64,000 nucleotides of DNA. Origin: Neurospora intermedia (taxonomy: Eukaryota > Ascomycota > Sordariomycetes > Sordariales > Sordariaceae). Location of the stretch: assembly GCA_037102815.1 (NCBI GenBank), contig BTPP01000002.1:2480001-2544000 (forward strand). Reading direction: 5' to 3'. The translations under genes and the position numbers were made by a program. Below are positions 11,262-24,200 of the stretch, one piece after another (within the stretch, counting starts at the first letter, position 1; the number at the start of each line of letters is the position of its first letter). Under the pieces are notes generated by a model. It was not told the DNA's origin. It saw only the letters and a list, made by a program, of their open reading frames with translations, and ran no database searches.

Positions 11262-13632
11262 ATGAATCGGCCAGGTACGGTGGCAATCCCGCCCTCTTCA
11301 TTCCAACACATCGTCGACTACCCCGCTGTTTGCCCTGCTGCCCTGTCTTCTCGAAATCCGCGATCGCCGACAACCGCTGGGTCATGACCACCGCCTACAA
11401 CTCGCCTACCCGAAACAGATGCTGGACATTGGGCTGGATCGAGATCATGGACAGGCTGGTGGACAGGCTGGTGGTGCCGCTGCCGAGGCGCCAGCGCCAG
11501 CGCATGGACGTTGCCGTCAATATGCTGCTTCTTTGTCCTGCCCGTAACTCGGACTACGGTGTTTGGCATGCAGTGATCCAAGGCCGGCAACCACGGCCAA
11601 TTTATCTTTGTGCCCCGTCGCGACACCACTCACCAGCCTCTCACAAAGCTGTTCTCGACGTTATCGGTTCCGCTCTTTCCTACAGCGGCAGCGGCGCAGG
11701 CTCTCCTACTCCAGACATACACCCCTTATATTACATGCTGTTTTGAAGTTTGTGGACAAGGCTGGTCGATAATTGCTAACATTCTCTCGGATTGATAGGG
11801 GCAGTTCCCCAATCTTTGCGCGGCATGTCTGGCTTCGGAGGACAACAACAACAACCACAACAGTCTGGGCGTGGCGTAGCGAACAGGTTACCGAACGGAA
11901 AGCTAGGTCAGGACTTTGATAGGCGTTGGGTACAATTTGGCCCATGACTGACGATTGGTCTGGAAATAGGGGCCGTGAGCGGCGGTTCTGGCTGGGCGTT
12001 TGGCTCGGGCATGCCCATGGGCGGCAGTCCTGGTGTTCCTCCTGGTTCTGCCAGACAGTTGGGCGGCGGGAATGTCAGCTTTGCGCAAAGTCTAAGTGGG
12101 TCACAACCAGCGACCCCGTTGGATCTTTCGTAAGTCCTCGTCTATATCATGTTCACCGTGTCGAAATCGGGGGCTTGGGTAATACCGCAGCTCAGACTTT
12201 CCACTCCCATAACTTCACGCTTCGCTCTCCCTACGCATCCCTGCAGCTGCTGTGTTTCCCTGTGCTAACCTTACCCAGAGAGTTTCCCACTTTGTCCAAC
12301 ACGTCGCAGTTGTCGACGGCAAATCAGGCTTCAATGTGGTCCACGGGGGCTCGTAACCTCGGAGGAGCAGTACACCGCGGTCCTTCTACACCGCTTTCGC
12401 AGCAAGGGCAACAGGATGACTTTTTCTCGTCTCGACAACAATCGGCCCAAGGAGCTTTCAGGTTTGGAAACCAAGGGAACTCGGGGCAAACATCACAAAC
12501 ACCATCTAGTGTTACGGACGACTTTCCTCCGTTGAACAGGAGTGCAAACGGCGAATTAGGTGGCATTCCAGGTTTGGGATTCGGATCTACTCCATCGATT
12601 CACCCCAATCGGACAAATAACGGCTTGTTGAACGCACTGACAGGGAACACGCGCACCACAGACGGGCGTTCACCAACTGCAATTGGACGCCCGCACGACC
12701 AAAGGAGCCCGGTCAACGAGGAAGAAGGACGCCAGAAGCCGCCAGTGTATCGGGAGGACGGTATGGCTTCACGCTCTTCGGTGGGCGATGTCGTTTCGCA
12801 AGCAATTGGTACCAGGAACCCGCTCGGCGCAATTGGAAACGATCCTCCATCTGCTAAGGGCAAGGAGGAGGATAGGGGCCGTACCAACGAAGTCCAAGAT
12901 CCGTTGGAGGGCATGCCCGCCATCGACAAGTTTGGCTTGAAGGGTTTGCGCACTTTGATGAATAACTTCCCCGACTACAACTCCCTCATTATCGGGATCG
13001 ATCCTTCCAGTTTAGGGTTGGAGCTGAACTCTTCTGAGTATGTGTAACCGGACTTTCCACGAGCCCAAGTATCAAGCTGATGTTTTCCAGGCTGTACTCC
13101 ACCCAAATCTACTCTATACTGGACGATGTCCCTCCCAGGCCGGCTGTGCCAAAGTTCAAGATACCCGAATGCTACATGGTCAAGAACGTACAGCCTATCG
13201 AGGCCAAGATTCAGAGCTTTAACGAGGAGACTTTGATGTGGATTTTCTACAGCTGCCCGGGCGACATCAAGCAGCAACTGGCTGCAGCTGAGCTGTAAGA
13301 CTACTTTCAGTACCTTCCGTTTGATTGTCGTTATGGAGCTGACCAATCTACACAGAACTACGCGGAACTGGAGATGGCACAAGAAGCTTCAAGTGTGGCT
13401 TACCAAGGACGAGATGGGTAATACGGCTCAACTAAGCCCAGCTCATGAACGGGGTTACTATATCGTATGGGACACCGTGAACTGGCACAAGGAGCGGGTA
13501 AGTAGTGTGCCGTGGTTCGGCCTTTCGCTTATAGGTGGAATATGCTAACGACCTCTCCAGAGAGAGTTCACTTTGTATTATTGCGACCTGGAGACCAACC
13601 TCGGCGTTCCAATGCCAGCAATAGGAGCATAA
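11262..13632 (+). CDS. not2: CCR4-NOT complex subunit NOT2 (CNOT2)
   Basis: Subunit of the CCR4-NOT deadenylase complex, which shortens poly(A) tails and regulates transcription; 485 residues. Seven coding exons: 11262-11274, 11799-11906, 11970-12129, 12279-13037, 13091-13294, 13356-13497 and 13561-13632. The first exon codes only MNRPG and precedes a 524-bp intron ending TAG; an alternative acceptor 6 bp downstream is possible. Residues 5-240 are Gly/Gln/Ser-rich and disordered, with two FPTL/FPPL-type patches. The conserved region begins at DKFGLKGL, and the NOT2_3_5 domain covers the last 130 residues, including LYSTQIYSILDD, EETLMWIFYSCPGD, RNWRWHKKLQVWLTKD and REFTLYYCDLE. The NOT2 identity is strong; the first two introns are the least certain part. 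Confidence 0.92.
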
Positions 13633-14734
13633 GCTTTCAGACTCATCAGCACGGCATGCATATGCATTCGTGCTTTGGGTTATAGGGAAAGGGCTAGCTC
13701 GACACGCCTCGAATGGGTATCCTTCGCAGGGGCGGACATACCTTGCGAGGATTCGCCGGGTAGCTCGTTGAGCGGACCGCATTGCTTAGGAGGGAGGTTA
13801 TTAGATATCTGAACCTGCCAGATACAACCCAAGGTATAGCGCTGTTGAATCATCTATGGTCAAGAGGCTCGCCTCAGATGGGAACTGTTAGAGATATTAT
13901 GGGTTTCGGTCAGCGAAATTACATAGGAATACCAGCCGTACCGGACAGATCATTATCTGCAGAACAATCATGGTGGAAATAACTGTTGCTTGAGATTCAT
14001 ATACTTCCAAGCTTCAACATCTGCGATTAAACTGTCTATATTTCGGTGCAAGCTTACGCGACGTCTTTCGTTTTGGTAATTACACACAACCTCCTCGCTG
14101 TTACCAGTGCCCCTGCTCACACGTGAAAGTTGTGTAATCATTCCGTTGATTATTACGCTACGGTCGCAGGCTTGGCATTGCCCCACTGCGGCCGAATTCA
14201 TGGATGTCACTGCTTTCCCCAACTGCCTCATCACTCTCACCTGTGTACTACACTACACTATATTCGTCTCACTGTACATAGGAGGCAAACCAACGCTTAC
14301 CTGTAATTTCGACTTCGCTGGCCACACTACTTATCTGGGGACCATCGTATCCATCAACTGCATCTCGTCACAACGCATTCCTTTCTTTCATCCTCTCCTT
14401 GCCACCAACACCGACATCGACTGCCCTTGGCAGGCGTCACCTCCCTCAATCCCGTTAGTCATCGGCATCGTCTTGCGACGCGCATCATACGTCAGGCGTT
14501 AGGGAGCGAAGCACGTTTCGACGGGGATTTCCAAACAACAACACAAGTTAGAAATTCGCCGGGACAAGAATACTAGATTTCCATTCTATAGATTTTACTC
14601 AGCAAACTCCCGCGGCTTCCCGGACTTAGCTGCCCAGTCGAAGGAACCGGCTACTCAGCGACAACCTAACTTCCACATCGCGCTAACGAACGATTGCGAG
14701 AGGGGTCAACAACAACCAAAGATAACAAACCACA
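13633..14734. other. Intergenic region and cue1 leader
   Basis: 3' UTR of not2 and promoter/leader of the CUE-domain gene. The open frames (for example 14107-14502 plus) have no recognisable domain. Just before the next start codon the sequence becomes A/C-rich (AACAACCAAAG), typical of a fungal 5' UTR. Confidence 0.55.
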
Positions 14735-15522
14735 ATGGCAGAGGAAGAGATTAACATCCCTTCCCTGGTGATCGTACTGTTGGTCACTGGCCTAGCAGTA
14801 CGCTACTTCTTCTTCAGCGGAAATGCGTCTTCGGCGAATCGCCAGCCAGGCGGGACAGGCGGCGCGACACCGGAGGAGTTGCAAAGACGGAGGGAACGAG
14901 AACGAGAAGCGGCGGTCGAAACGATACAACAGATGTTCCCACAGGTAGACAGACGGACCATCCTGTGGGATCTGCAGCGCCATGGGGGAAACTTGCAGGC
15001 TACAACAGAAAGGATTTTGGCGGGGAGAACGGAGACTGTAAGTTCCGACTTCTTTTTACTTTTCCAAGCTTCGTTCTCCATGCCTCATATGATGCGCTTT
15101 TGCTCGTCACTCGTAGAGAGCTTTTGCTAACACCTGAGTGACAAACCATCCTTTAGCCTCCGATCACCTTTCAGCCTCCGCCTCCACCCAGCACGCCAGA
15201 GACAACCGCTGCTGCGCAGCAAAGTGCAGCTGCCGCCGCCGCCAGTAAATACGCGGAAAAGAAGGTCCACCCGGATTTGATCACAAGGTACAACCTGAGG
15301 GATAAACTTGCCAGCGCCCCTTCGGAGGATGCCGGGACGGCGGCGGCCGGCGCCCCAAAGACAGGAGGCTGGAGCTCGAATCGCGAGGAGAGGCAGTCGT
15401 TACTGCGGAAGAGGAGGGATCAGATGATTATCGAAGCCAGAAGGAAAATGGAGGCTAAGATTGCGGCGGAGAAGGCGGCTGCTGCTGCTGCTTCGGGCTC
15501 CGTCGCCGCCGGGGATAACTGA
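14735..15522 (+). CDS. cue1: Cue1-like ER membrane CUE-domain protein
   Basis: Predicted ER-anchored ubiquitin-binding factor of 222 residues. Cue1 recruits and activates the E2 Ubc7 in ER-associated degradation. Two exons, 14735-15037 and 15157-15522, joined in phase 0. Residues about 10-28 form a single transmembrane segment (LVIVLLVTGLAVRYFFF). The CUE domain follows at about 52-92, with the MFPQVD motif (MFP type) and the hydrophobic LQRHGGNLQATTERIL helix. A Pro/Ala-rich linker leads to a conserved C-terminal basic helix (HPDLITRYNLRDKL, then GGWSSNREERQSLLRKRRD), which matches the position of the Ubc7-binding region of Cue1. The start has the context AACCACAATGGC. Order TM-CUE-helix and length fit the family. 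Confidence 0.88.
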
Positions 15523-16126
15523 AGGCCCATCGGCTTGAGTTTTGGCTCTGTAAGGGGCAGCATTGGGGTGGAACATGTTTGCATGTAATGAAACAGAGTA
15601 TAGAACCTACACAACTTTAAAGAGGAAAGGCTGGTGGAAGGGGTTTGAGAGAGTTATCACACACATGTCACAGTTTGGGGCATGTATAGATTGTAAGAGA
15701 CGAACTAGGGTAGGCACCATGATGAGGCTGAAGGTGATCGGATAGATCGGAAGCGTCCTCTGTGGTCAATAGGGGTTATCTGGTGTTTCAGCGTAGCTAC
15801 AACTTTGTACGAAGACATTCGTATTTATAAGGCTGAAAGCCCGATAAGTACGTCGCCAGAGGTGGAATTGCTTTTGGAGTCGACCATCGCAGCAAAGCAC
15901 CTGACACTGCAGCTTGTCTCCAGGTCTCATATGTGCGAGGTCAAACCCTGAATCTCTCCTCAGCGGCAACATCCGGCGATGACATCTTGCAGCCGCTCTT
16001 GGCCAGCCAAATGGGTGGCCCTTGCAACTTCCAACATCAAATTTACGAAGCTGACCTTGGACCATCCAAGTCCGTCTCGAATAAACTGGAAGTTATCAAC
16101 TGGCGACGCAGGATCAATCGGCATCC
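15523..16126. other. Intergenic region
   Basis: Downstream region of cue1 and promoter/leader of the next gene. I see nothing recognisable in it. Confidence 0.55.
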
Positions 16127-17198
16127 ATGAAGCCAAATGAGGGAACAACATTCAGCCCCAAGGCAGTCCCGCCGACGCCTACACATAGACGCCCTTCCTT
16201 GTTGCGCTCGATGTTCTCGATATCATCACTCCAGCACCACATATCTCTATTTGGTAACGGGGAAATCCCCCCGACCAAGCTCAAACCCGCCTCCACTCCC
16301 TCCACACCTATGTCGGCAACACCACCACCCAAACACGATATAACTGCCACTAGGAAGATGTCAGAGGCTGGAACCGGATACTTTATGACTGGCTTGGCCT
16401 CTCCAACGAGCACTTCGGAACGTGGACTCGTGCCAATCACAATAACGCCAAAGACGCGGGGAATCGATTGGCGATATGGAGCGCAAGGTGAGCAAACCCC
16501 AGCCGATTTTCCCTCCGTGTTTGGTTTCGGTTGCTCCCAAGTTGGTCACTAACCTTGTTCGATCTTGACTGTCACTCTCTCCAGGCACAAGTCTCCTCGT
16601 GAACGCAGCCGAAGAATCGCGCCGCAGCGGGAACAGCACCTTCAGTTCCAACTTCGAGCGATCAACCTACATAACCGGTCTCCAGAACTTACTCAACGGA
16701 CTACCACTGGACCTCCGCGAATCCGAAATAACCACACTGCAGCATGCCGTCCCGCCGGCGGTGGTGACCAGGATCATCGAAGAGAGCAGCCCTACTGAGC
16801 ACAACAAGTCAGAAGTGAAGAATAAGGACGTCTACAGGGAAAACCTACTCCACAAGTTCCTCCTCTGGATTTTCTGCCTGGTTGATCGATGGGTCTGGTT
16901 CGTTTGGCCGAAACTGTTGTGTTTCTATGCTAGGATGAAACAGGTCAGTCAAGATCGCGGACAAGAGGTGGCGGGCAGTCTAGGTAGAGGCGCGTTGTCG
17001 GTTGCTAGTGCCACCGTCTTCGTTGTGAACCAGGAACCCGTAATGGAGGCGGCGCGGGGAATTGGCAAATGGGTTTATGAGGGGGTTTCGGGAGCCGTGA
17101 CGGATTTTGTGGCAATGAAGGTCGCTGAGAGGAGCGGGAGGCAGCAACAGGAAGAAGAAGAAGGAGGAGGAGGAGAAGGAGGGGGAGGGGGAGGTTAA
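16127..17198 (+). CDS. Unrecognised protein with one hydrophobic segment and an E/G-rich tail
   Basis: Predicted protein of 324 residues of unknown function. Two exons, 16127-16487 and 16585-17198, with a 97-bp intron whose donor GTGAGC and acceptor CTCCAG are typical. The N-terminal 110 residues are Ser/Thr/Pro-rich. The middle part (about 125-225) looks folded, with motifs STYITGLQNLLNGLPLDLRE and AVPPAVVTRIIEESS. A strongly hydrophobic, Trp-rich stretch (LLWIFCLVDRWVWFVWPKLL) at about 245-264 suggests membrane association. The C-terminus ends in a Glu-rich run followed by a Gly run, encoded by a GGA/GAA microsatellite at about 17149-17195. Intact frame, good splice sites and compositional bias argue for a real gene. 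I do not recognise the family. Confidence 0.65.
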
Positions 17199-18227
17199 GT
17201 TGAAGGCATCTTGGTGGGAACGATACTTGTGGCAGGCGATCATGAGTACGACAAAAGCGGCAAGAATCATCAGGATAGCGGTATTAAATTGGCGGTATTG
17301 ATTGGAACCTGATTGGAATAGAAACATACCTCAGACCATCATGTTTACAAATGTCCAGTTTTCCACTTTCTCGGTGTTGAGTACTGTATGCCCGCGTGTA
17401 GAGAGATCGCCATGAGACGGAACGCAAGAGTGTGACGGCTGACCAGACGTTGCGGGATGAGCGGATCTATCTCATGTGAGGCCATGACGGAGACCAATGC
17501 TAAGAGAATCTGCTGGACAGATGCCACAGAGCCTGTCAACAAGTCCAGCTGAGGTACCCTGAGCCGTAACTCGGAGCCGACTGGAATGTCATGTTATTTC
17601 GTAGCATGAAGCTGATATGAACACCTTTTAAACCTTTGCCGGCCTCTACAGCGTAGAGAAAGGAGATACTTGGTGTATTGTTTCCTGCGTAGTGCACAAA
17701 GACGAATGAGACAAGGACCAGGGAAGATCGAGGTGGGCAAAGGGGGAGGGTCCTGTTCGGCCCCATGTTTTGCGGAGAGGATCGCTTTCCAGCGTTCCTG
17801 ACTAACGTTTGTACTGAGAGGTAGCTCATCCGTATCTGACGGTGCACAGGTACACTTCGGTACTGAGCCTTGAAGATGGGGCTTGGTGCGGAGTAACGGC
17901 TGATAAGATAAAGGCGGCTCATACGACAGGGATCTAACTTCAAGCTTCGACTTCGATGGCATGGAAATTTTTTGCTGTTGCAGGTACCAGGCCCTTAGCC
18001 ACTTGCGCTCTCTTCCCATCTCTTGTTTTTTTTTCCCACCTCTTCCGCCCATCATTCCCATCACACTCGACGCCGACAACAGTTTGCCCGATTTCTCTGG
18101 TTTGATTGTCCGCCTCTTATCGTCTCCACCCGCAATCAATCCATCAACCCAAGTCGTTGACGGATCCGAGTGTGCGCCGCCATCTTATCAGTCCCGTCCC
18201 ATCGCGTCGCTGTAGCCGTCGCCCAAC
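17199..18227. other. Intergenic region and cyt-19 promoter
   Basis: Holds the 3' UTR of the unknown gene and the promoter of the helicase gene, with a CT-rich leader near 18000-18130. A minus-strand open frame at 17594-18139 shows no domain and is treated as chance. Confidence 0.55.
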
Positions 18228-20171
18228 ATGAGGACCAGCGTATTGCGCCAGGCCGGCCTCTGCCGTGCTGCCCTCGCTGCCCGCCATCTTCAGATCTCCT
18301 CCAAGCCCTCGGCCGCCCTCTTGAGCCAGGTCACCCGCGCCATCGCTGTCCAGTCCCTTCCCTCGGCCTCTCTTCCCCGCTTCTACTCGGCCGAGGCCAC
18401 TGCCCAAAGCAACACTGCTGCCTCCAATGGCCTCGTTACCCGCTTTGCCGACCTCGCCACCTTGGGTGTTCATGAGAACGTTGTCCGCGCCATCACTCAT
18501 GGCATGGGCTACGAGAACATGACCGACGTCCAGTCTATGACCATCAGCCCCGCTCTCAAGGGCAAGGACATGTATGCCTAGATCCGTCACCTCCATTTCC
18601 GCGCTTCCAACAGTTGCTAACGTTAAGCTTCCAGTGTTGCTCAGGCCAAGACCGGAACTGGCAAGACACTTGGTTTCCTCGTCCCTGTGATCCAGAAGAT
18701 CATCACCCAAGATCCCGACCTCGCCCACAGGTTTGGTGGCAAGAGAGCTCGTTCTGATGACATTCGCGCCATCATCATCTCGCCAACCCGCGAGCTTGCG
18801 GAGCAGATCGGAGAGGAGGCTCGCAAGTTGGTCAAGGGAACCGGTATTATCGTCCAAACTGCCGTTGGTGGTACCCAGAAGAACGCTATGCTGTACAAGA
18901 CCCGTCAGCAGGGCTGCCATATCCTTGTCGGCACACCCGGTCGCCTGAACGATTTGCTTTCCGACAGCCACAGTGGCATCGACGCCCCCAGACTCTCGAC
19001 CCTTGTTCTCGACGAGGCCGATAGAATGCTCGAAGTTGGCTTCAATGAGGAGCTTCGCCAGATCATCAACTACCTTCCCGATCGCAAGGTTCTTCCCCGC
19101 CAGACTCTGCTTTACTCTGCCACCATTCCCAAGGATGTTGTTGGTCTCGCCAGAAGCTACATCGACAAGAACAACTTCGAATTTGTCCAGACCGTCAAGG
19201 CCGATGAGGTTCTGACCCACGACCGTATCCCTCAGTACATTGTTCCCTGCAAGGGTTTCGAGAACATTTACCCGGCCATGCTGGAGCTCATCGAGAAGGC
19301 ACTCCACGAGTCCAAGACCAACCCCGAGGCTCTTCCTTTCAAGGCCATCGTCTTCTTGCCTACTACCGCTGAGGTTATCATGGCCAATGCGATCTTCAAG
19401 CGCCTTCAGTGGAAGTTCAAGCACATTCCCAAGACTTGGGACATTCACTCCAAGCTCACTCAGAACGCCAGAACTCGTGCCGCCGACGAGTTCAAGAACG
19501 CTCGTACTGGTATCCTCTTTTCCTCGGACGTTACCGCCAGAGGCATGGATTTCCCCAATGTTTCCCACGTCATCCAGACCCACATCCCCCCCAACAGGGA
19601 GCAGTACATTCACCGTCTCGGACGTACCGGCAGAGCCAACAAGCCTGGCCAGGGCTGGCTTATCGTTCCCGACATCGAGCTCCACGCGGCGAGAAGCAGA
19701 CTTCCCGGTCTCCCCATCAAGCGTAATGACGACCTCGAGTGCGCTTCCGTCAACGCCGCTGATTCCGGTGCTGACAAGCACGCCAACTTCCAGCACATCC
19801 TTGACGCGGCGTCTAGACTCCCTGAGGACCTCTTCAAGGACTGCTACTCGTCCTACCTCGGTGGCGCTCTCCAGGGCATTGACCGCCAAGCCTTGGTCTA
19901 TGCTCTCAACGACCTCGCCAAGTTTGGTTGGGGCTTGGAGGAGCCTCCTGCCGTCCGCCAGAGCATCATGAAGCACATGGGCCGTGTTCAAGGTCTGAGA
20001 GTCGAAACCAGAGAACATTCTATGCGCCCCATGGGTAGCGGACCTGGCCACCGCCGTGATTTCAACTCGCGCGGCCCCCGTCGCCAGTCCGATGATCCCT
20101 TCGAGAACGTCCTTCACAGGGCTCAGGATCTCGATCGCCGTCCCACCCGTCGCCAGCAGGCCAGCTTCTAA
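18228..20171 (+). CDS. cyt-19: Mitochondrial DEAD-box RNA helicase, CYT-19/Mss116 type
   Basis: ATP-dependent RNA chaperone of 626 residues. CYT-19 (Neurospora) and Mss116 (yeast) unfold misfolded group I and II introns in mitochondria. Two exons, 18228-18571 and 18635-20171. The intron splits the codon just before VAQAKTGTGKT. The N-terminus (MRTSVLRQAGLCRAALAARH) is Arg/Ala-rich without acidic residues, a clear mitochondrial presequence. Motifs in order: I AKTGTGKT, Ia PTRELAEQ, Ib TPGRL, II DEAD, III SAT, IV region FKAIVFLPTT, V TARGMDFPNV and VI HRLGRTGR. After the core comes the Mss116-type C-terminal extension, then a basic Arg/Gly-rich tail (RRDFNSRGPRR) that in CYT-19 tethers RNA. Codon use is strongly biased to C/G-ending codons, suggesting high expression. 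The complementary strand of the whole gene is also open, a by-product of that bias. Confidence 0.94.
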
Positions 20172-21236
20172 ACTAAGAGCTGGGTCAAACTGTGCATTGG
20201 CGACGAATGGGTTGTTTGGTTTTCCCACTGAAAGAAGATGCTTGCGGGGTTTTGTCTGCTGAGCGAGACAGACACCTTCTCAAAAACCGTGGTATCGGGT
20301 CCCCCATGTATTTCCTTTCCGTACTGTTCGACATTGATACCATCTGTACTATAGCATAATTATCACGGGAAAAGCAAGGCCGGCGTTTCTTTTTGTTTCC
20401 ATACATTGGGGTGGCTTGTCGTCTATGGCAATGTTATGATAGACAGCGCGGGCAACACACAAAAGAGGGGAAGTACAGTCTTTTTTTTAGTCCTGTGATG
20501 ACAAGAGAGGAGAAGAATTTTTGTTCAAGAAATGGGACTGGGACTGGGGCACACCTAGACACATTCGGGACTGGAGCTGGGGGGCTGGGGGCGCACTTCT
20601 GATTTTGATTTGTATAAGGAAAAGAATTGGGGCCATCTCGACTTTAGAAGATATTCGTTCACTGTTTCTTGAAAATTCCATCATGACATATTCACTGATC
20701 TCTTCGAGTTTTCAACATGAATCGCACATAGACATTTTTGTGTTGTAAGATGCGAATACTGGTAGCATGCTCCGATATCTGTCCGTTGATAGCCATGTTG
20801 ACCTAAGTTTGAACTCCTTGCTGAAAAACAAAGTATGAGTAAACACTCACCATGAATGACTCCATCTGATCTCACTTGTCGATCAATGTCCAGAAAGATG
20901 TATTTTCTTCCATATGAACTAGATCGTCCCCGTGGTAATCGAAGCCCCACAGCCCGTTATCAGCTTCTCGACTCTTCTTCATATTTGTTTCTTAACACCC
21001 CCCATCAACTCATTCATACTCTTCTCCCAACCTGAAGGAGGGCAAATGCTAGGCAACTGCGTGTCGCGTAGATGTTCCTAAATTGGGAGGCCTTGTGTGA
21101 TAATAAGTCCTCCATTTTCCCTCTCCGTATCTTGCCCACCCCCTTCCCATTCCTTCCCACCTCTTCCCTTTTTCTCCTCGTGGTATGTATATATATATAT
21201 CAGCCTCATCAATCTTATCCCGAGTTTCCCTACTTT
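20172..21236. other. Intergenic region between convergent genes
   Basis: 3' UTRs of the helicase gene (plus) and of the PPR1-like regulator (minus). A short TATATATATA run sits near 21188. No gene supported. Confidence 0.55.
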
Positions 21237-24200
21237 CTAGTTCCCACCAGCACCACCCCCTCCTCCCCCACCGCCACCACCCTGCTGGCCACCAAAAAAG
21301 AATCCTTCAAACAGATCTATCTGCTGTCCATCGCTAAAATCATGATGGTTCCCTTCCCACCCGATACCAAAGCCTAGATCCATCTGTCCCACTACCTCAG
21401 CCGGGTTCAGGTTCACGTTCAAATTCGCCAGATCTCCTCCATTACTAATATCCATACCACCAGCGGCGCCACCATCAACACTTTGCAAGAACTCTAGGCC
21501 TTGTAGATCACTGAAGCTTAGTGTGCCGGGACTATTGGAGTATGCTTGTTGTTGCTGTTGTTGCTGTTGCTGTAGATAGTCATTTGGCGTCCCTCCGCGT
21601 TGTTGCTGCTGTTGTGGGTTGGCCCCGATAATCGGCGATCCACCCATCTGAGCAGGCGGCGTTAAGGGGTTACTAAGTCCTTGTCCTTGCCGTTGCTGGT
21701 GCTGTTGGATGGCGCTCGGCGAGGGCATCAAGGTCGGATCAATGGAGGTCTCGCCTGCTGGGCTTTGAGCCATCGGTCCCCCGCCGCCAGAGGCGGCTTC
21801 CGCAATCGAGCTTGTGTTGCTATGTGGTGGCGGAGGTTGGTTTCGCATGAGAGAGAAGCCGCCTTCCTGCTCGCTCTTGATCGCGGCGGCGGCAGCGGCA
21901 CCGGACATGCGGAACTGTTGGGCCTGTTGGAAGGCGGAAAGCTGAGATGCTGATGAGACGGAGTAGGCGTCGGATGCGAGATCGCTGTACTGTGACGAAG
22001 GATTTCGGAGCATAGGTGGGCGATGGCGGTGTTGTTGTTGTTGGTGCTGGCGATGTTGCTGCTGTTGTTGTTGTTGCTGCATTCTATAGTGTTGCAAACT
22101 AGAAGCGGCAGAATCGCTCTGTGAGCTCCAGTCGAGACGCTGATCGATGCTTCCCCCAGGACGTCGTATGTGGGTGTTGTTTCCATATCCGCCGGACAAG
22201 TCCTGGCCTTGGCCGAAGCCTCCAGTCGAGTTTGCCATCTTGATGGTTGCTTTGGCGGTGCGATCAAAGGCATCTCGACAAGCTTCTGCTGGCGGACATT
22301 TATCTATCAGGTCTGTGAAAACGGATTTGGCAGCCAGAATCGTGAAGTCGACTTCATCCACGGTCTATAAAAGGGTGCGCGTTAGCCTGTGAAAAGCAGT
22401 AAAATAATCAGCAAAAAAAGTGGTGTTTCCTTACAAGTCTGCTCCTCACGATAGGGGAATGCCAAATCGCATAAAGATAAGATATTCCGGCCATGAACAA
22501 ATGGTGGGTGGCCAAATAGGTATAGTTGACCAAGCCCACACGGTGCAATTGGCGGTAGAGCCGCAAGATACGCTGGCCTGCTTCGGCGACCTTGAGATAC
22601 ACGCGGTCTTCATCCTCCCGAAGCTCCATGTTGAACATTGTCGGGCTGTTGACCTCCTTTGAAGTGTGGTATTCACCTTCGAACAAGGCTGGCACACTTA
22701 GACTTTGGCGATAGAGCATAATGACAGCCTGCCAGTAGTTGAGGTCGAAGAATTCAGGCGAAAATTGTACGCCAGTCTGCTGCCGTGTTGGTGCGGAATT
22801 TTTCCACTCCCATAGTCTCCTGTCGATATCAATGCGCCATGCTCGGAAGGTTTCGAACTGTGACAAGAACGGCGATGGAAGAGATGTATGCATGTAAGGG
22901 TTCTTCTGGTTCAGTCCAGAGGCCCGCGCAAGCTGTGATTGCTGGAACTGCAAGACTTGAAGAACTTCTGACTGGAGCAGCCTAAGACGGAAGTAGTGAT
23001 GTGCGATGAGTTTGTAAGTCGGTCCTGTTACGTCCGGGGGTGGTTCAAGCAAGCCGCTTGGCGTAATGAATCGATCATCTAGGAGAGAGGGGAACTCTGT
23101 GGTAATGACTTGATCTGATATGCCAAATGGCCTGCCGACGCAAACACTGACGAGGCGATCGAGTGAATAGGTGCACCACCACAGACGCCGCCTGAGATCA
23201 CGCATGTACTCCCTCCTTCCCCTTTCCCGCGAGAATGCTTCGCTCTGGTCTCCGATCCCTAGACCGGATTCAATGTCCTTACCATCTTCGTAGTGTAGGC
23301 CGAGATCGACCGCCAACCTGATGGCGACGCCGACGATGTACCACAGCCCGGGAGGAACCGGCCTCAACAGGGCAAAGTTGGCGAGAAGCAAGACGGCCTG
23401 TAACTCTTCCAAACCACCGGCACTGTTGCCAAGACAAGCCTCAAGATGAACAATGGCACTAGCATGATATTCTTCTGGCTGGCACTGTCTTGTGTTGTCA
23501 TCAGTTCTACCTGGCGCTTCTGCCGATCCACTGGCCTTGGTCGATTCTCCCACAATGATGCCGCCGCCTATCGCGAAGACCATGTTCAACATGTAAAGTT
23601 CTCGTGGCCCCCGTACCCGGTTTTCTTCGGCATAAGCTTGCTCAAACATTTCCAGGAACTCGCCCTTGTGGAGCACAGGCATTTGGGGGTTCGCATGCTC
23701 AAAGTAAAGCGACATCAGCTTTTCGCCCAGAGCCCTGCTGGGGAATGTTGCCGGATGAATCGTCGGTTTTGTGTGCAAGCCAAAGAAGGAGTCTCTCATA
23801 GACGTTCCGGCGGTGGCGGGGCCATTGTTGGGAGCAGGCTTGTAGGGTCGGATGCCAGCTTTGTCCGAGGTAGACTTCTGATCGGATACCGACGACTGCA
23901 CCGCAGCGAAAACAATGCGTGCAAAAGATATTCCCGAGGTAGATCCCAAATAGCGAGGGTTTGCCGTTGCGGATACGCCACCAAGGTCAGACTTGGACAC
24001 CAGTTTCTGTAGTCTAACCACATCATCTCCCTCATTCTGTGGTCTTTGATTGTTGATGCTATCTGGTGTTTCTAGTTGTGAGGGATGCCCGCTCGTGTCC
24101 ACCTGGGTCGAGTGGACATGGCGCGGCCTATCTCCCTTCTTGGAACAGTAGTCCAAATTTTCGGCGGGCGGGAAAGTGATGTTGTTGTCCTTGAGCAGAT

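Noticed and set aside
10985-11746. 253-codon plus-strand open frame before not2
   Set aside because: It covers the not2 leader, first exon and first intron in a different frame and shows no domain.
17594-18139. 181-codon minus-strand open frame
   Set aside because: No recognisable sequence pattern; it lies in the promoter of the helicase gene.
18144-20228. 694-codon open frame on the minus strand, antisense to the DEAD-box gene
   Set aside because: The plus strand codes every helicase motif. The antisense frame exists because of the gene's strong C/G-ending codon bias, and its translation is repetitive Gly/Leu/Asp without domains.
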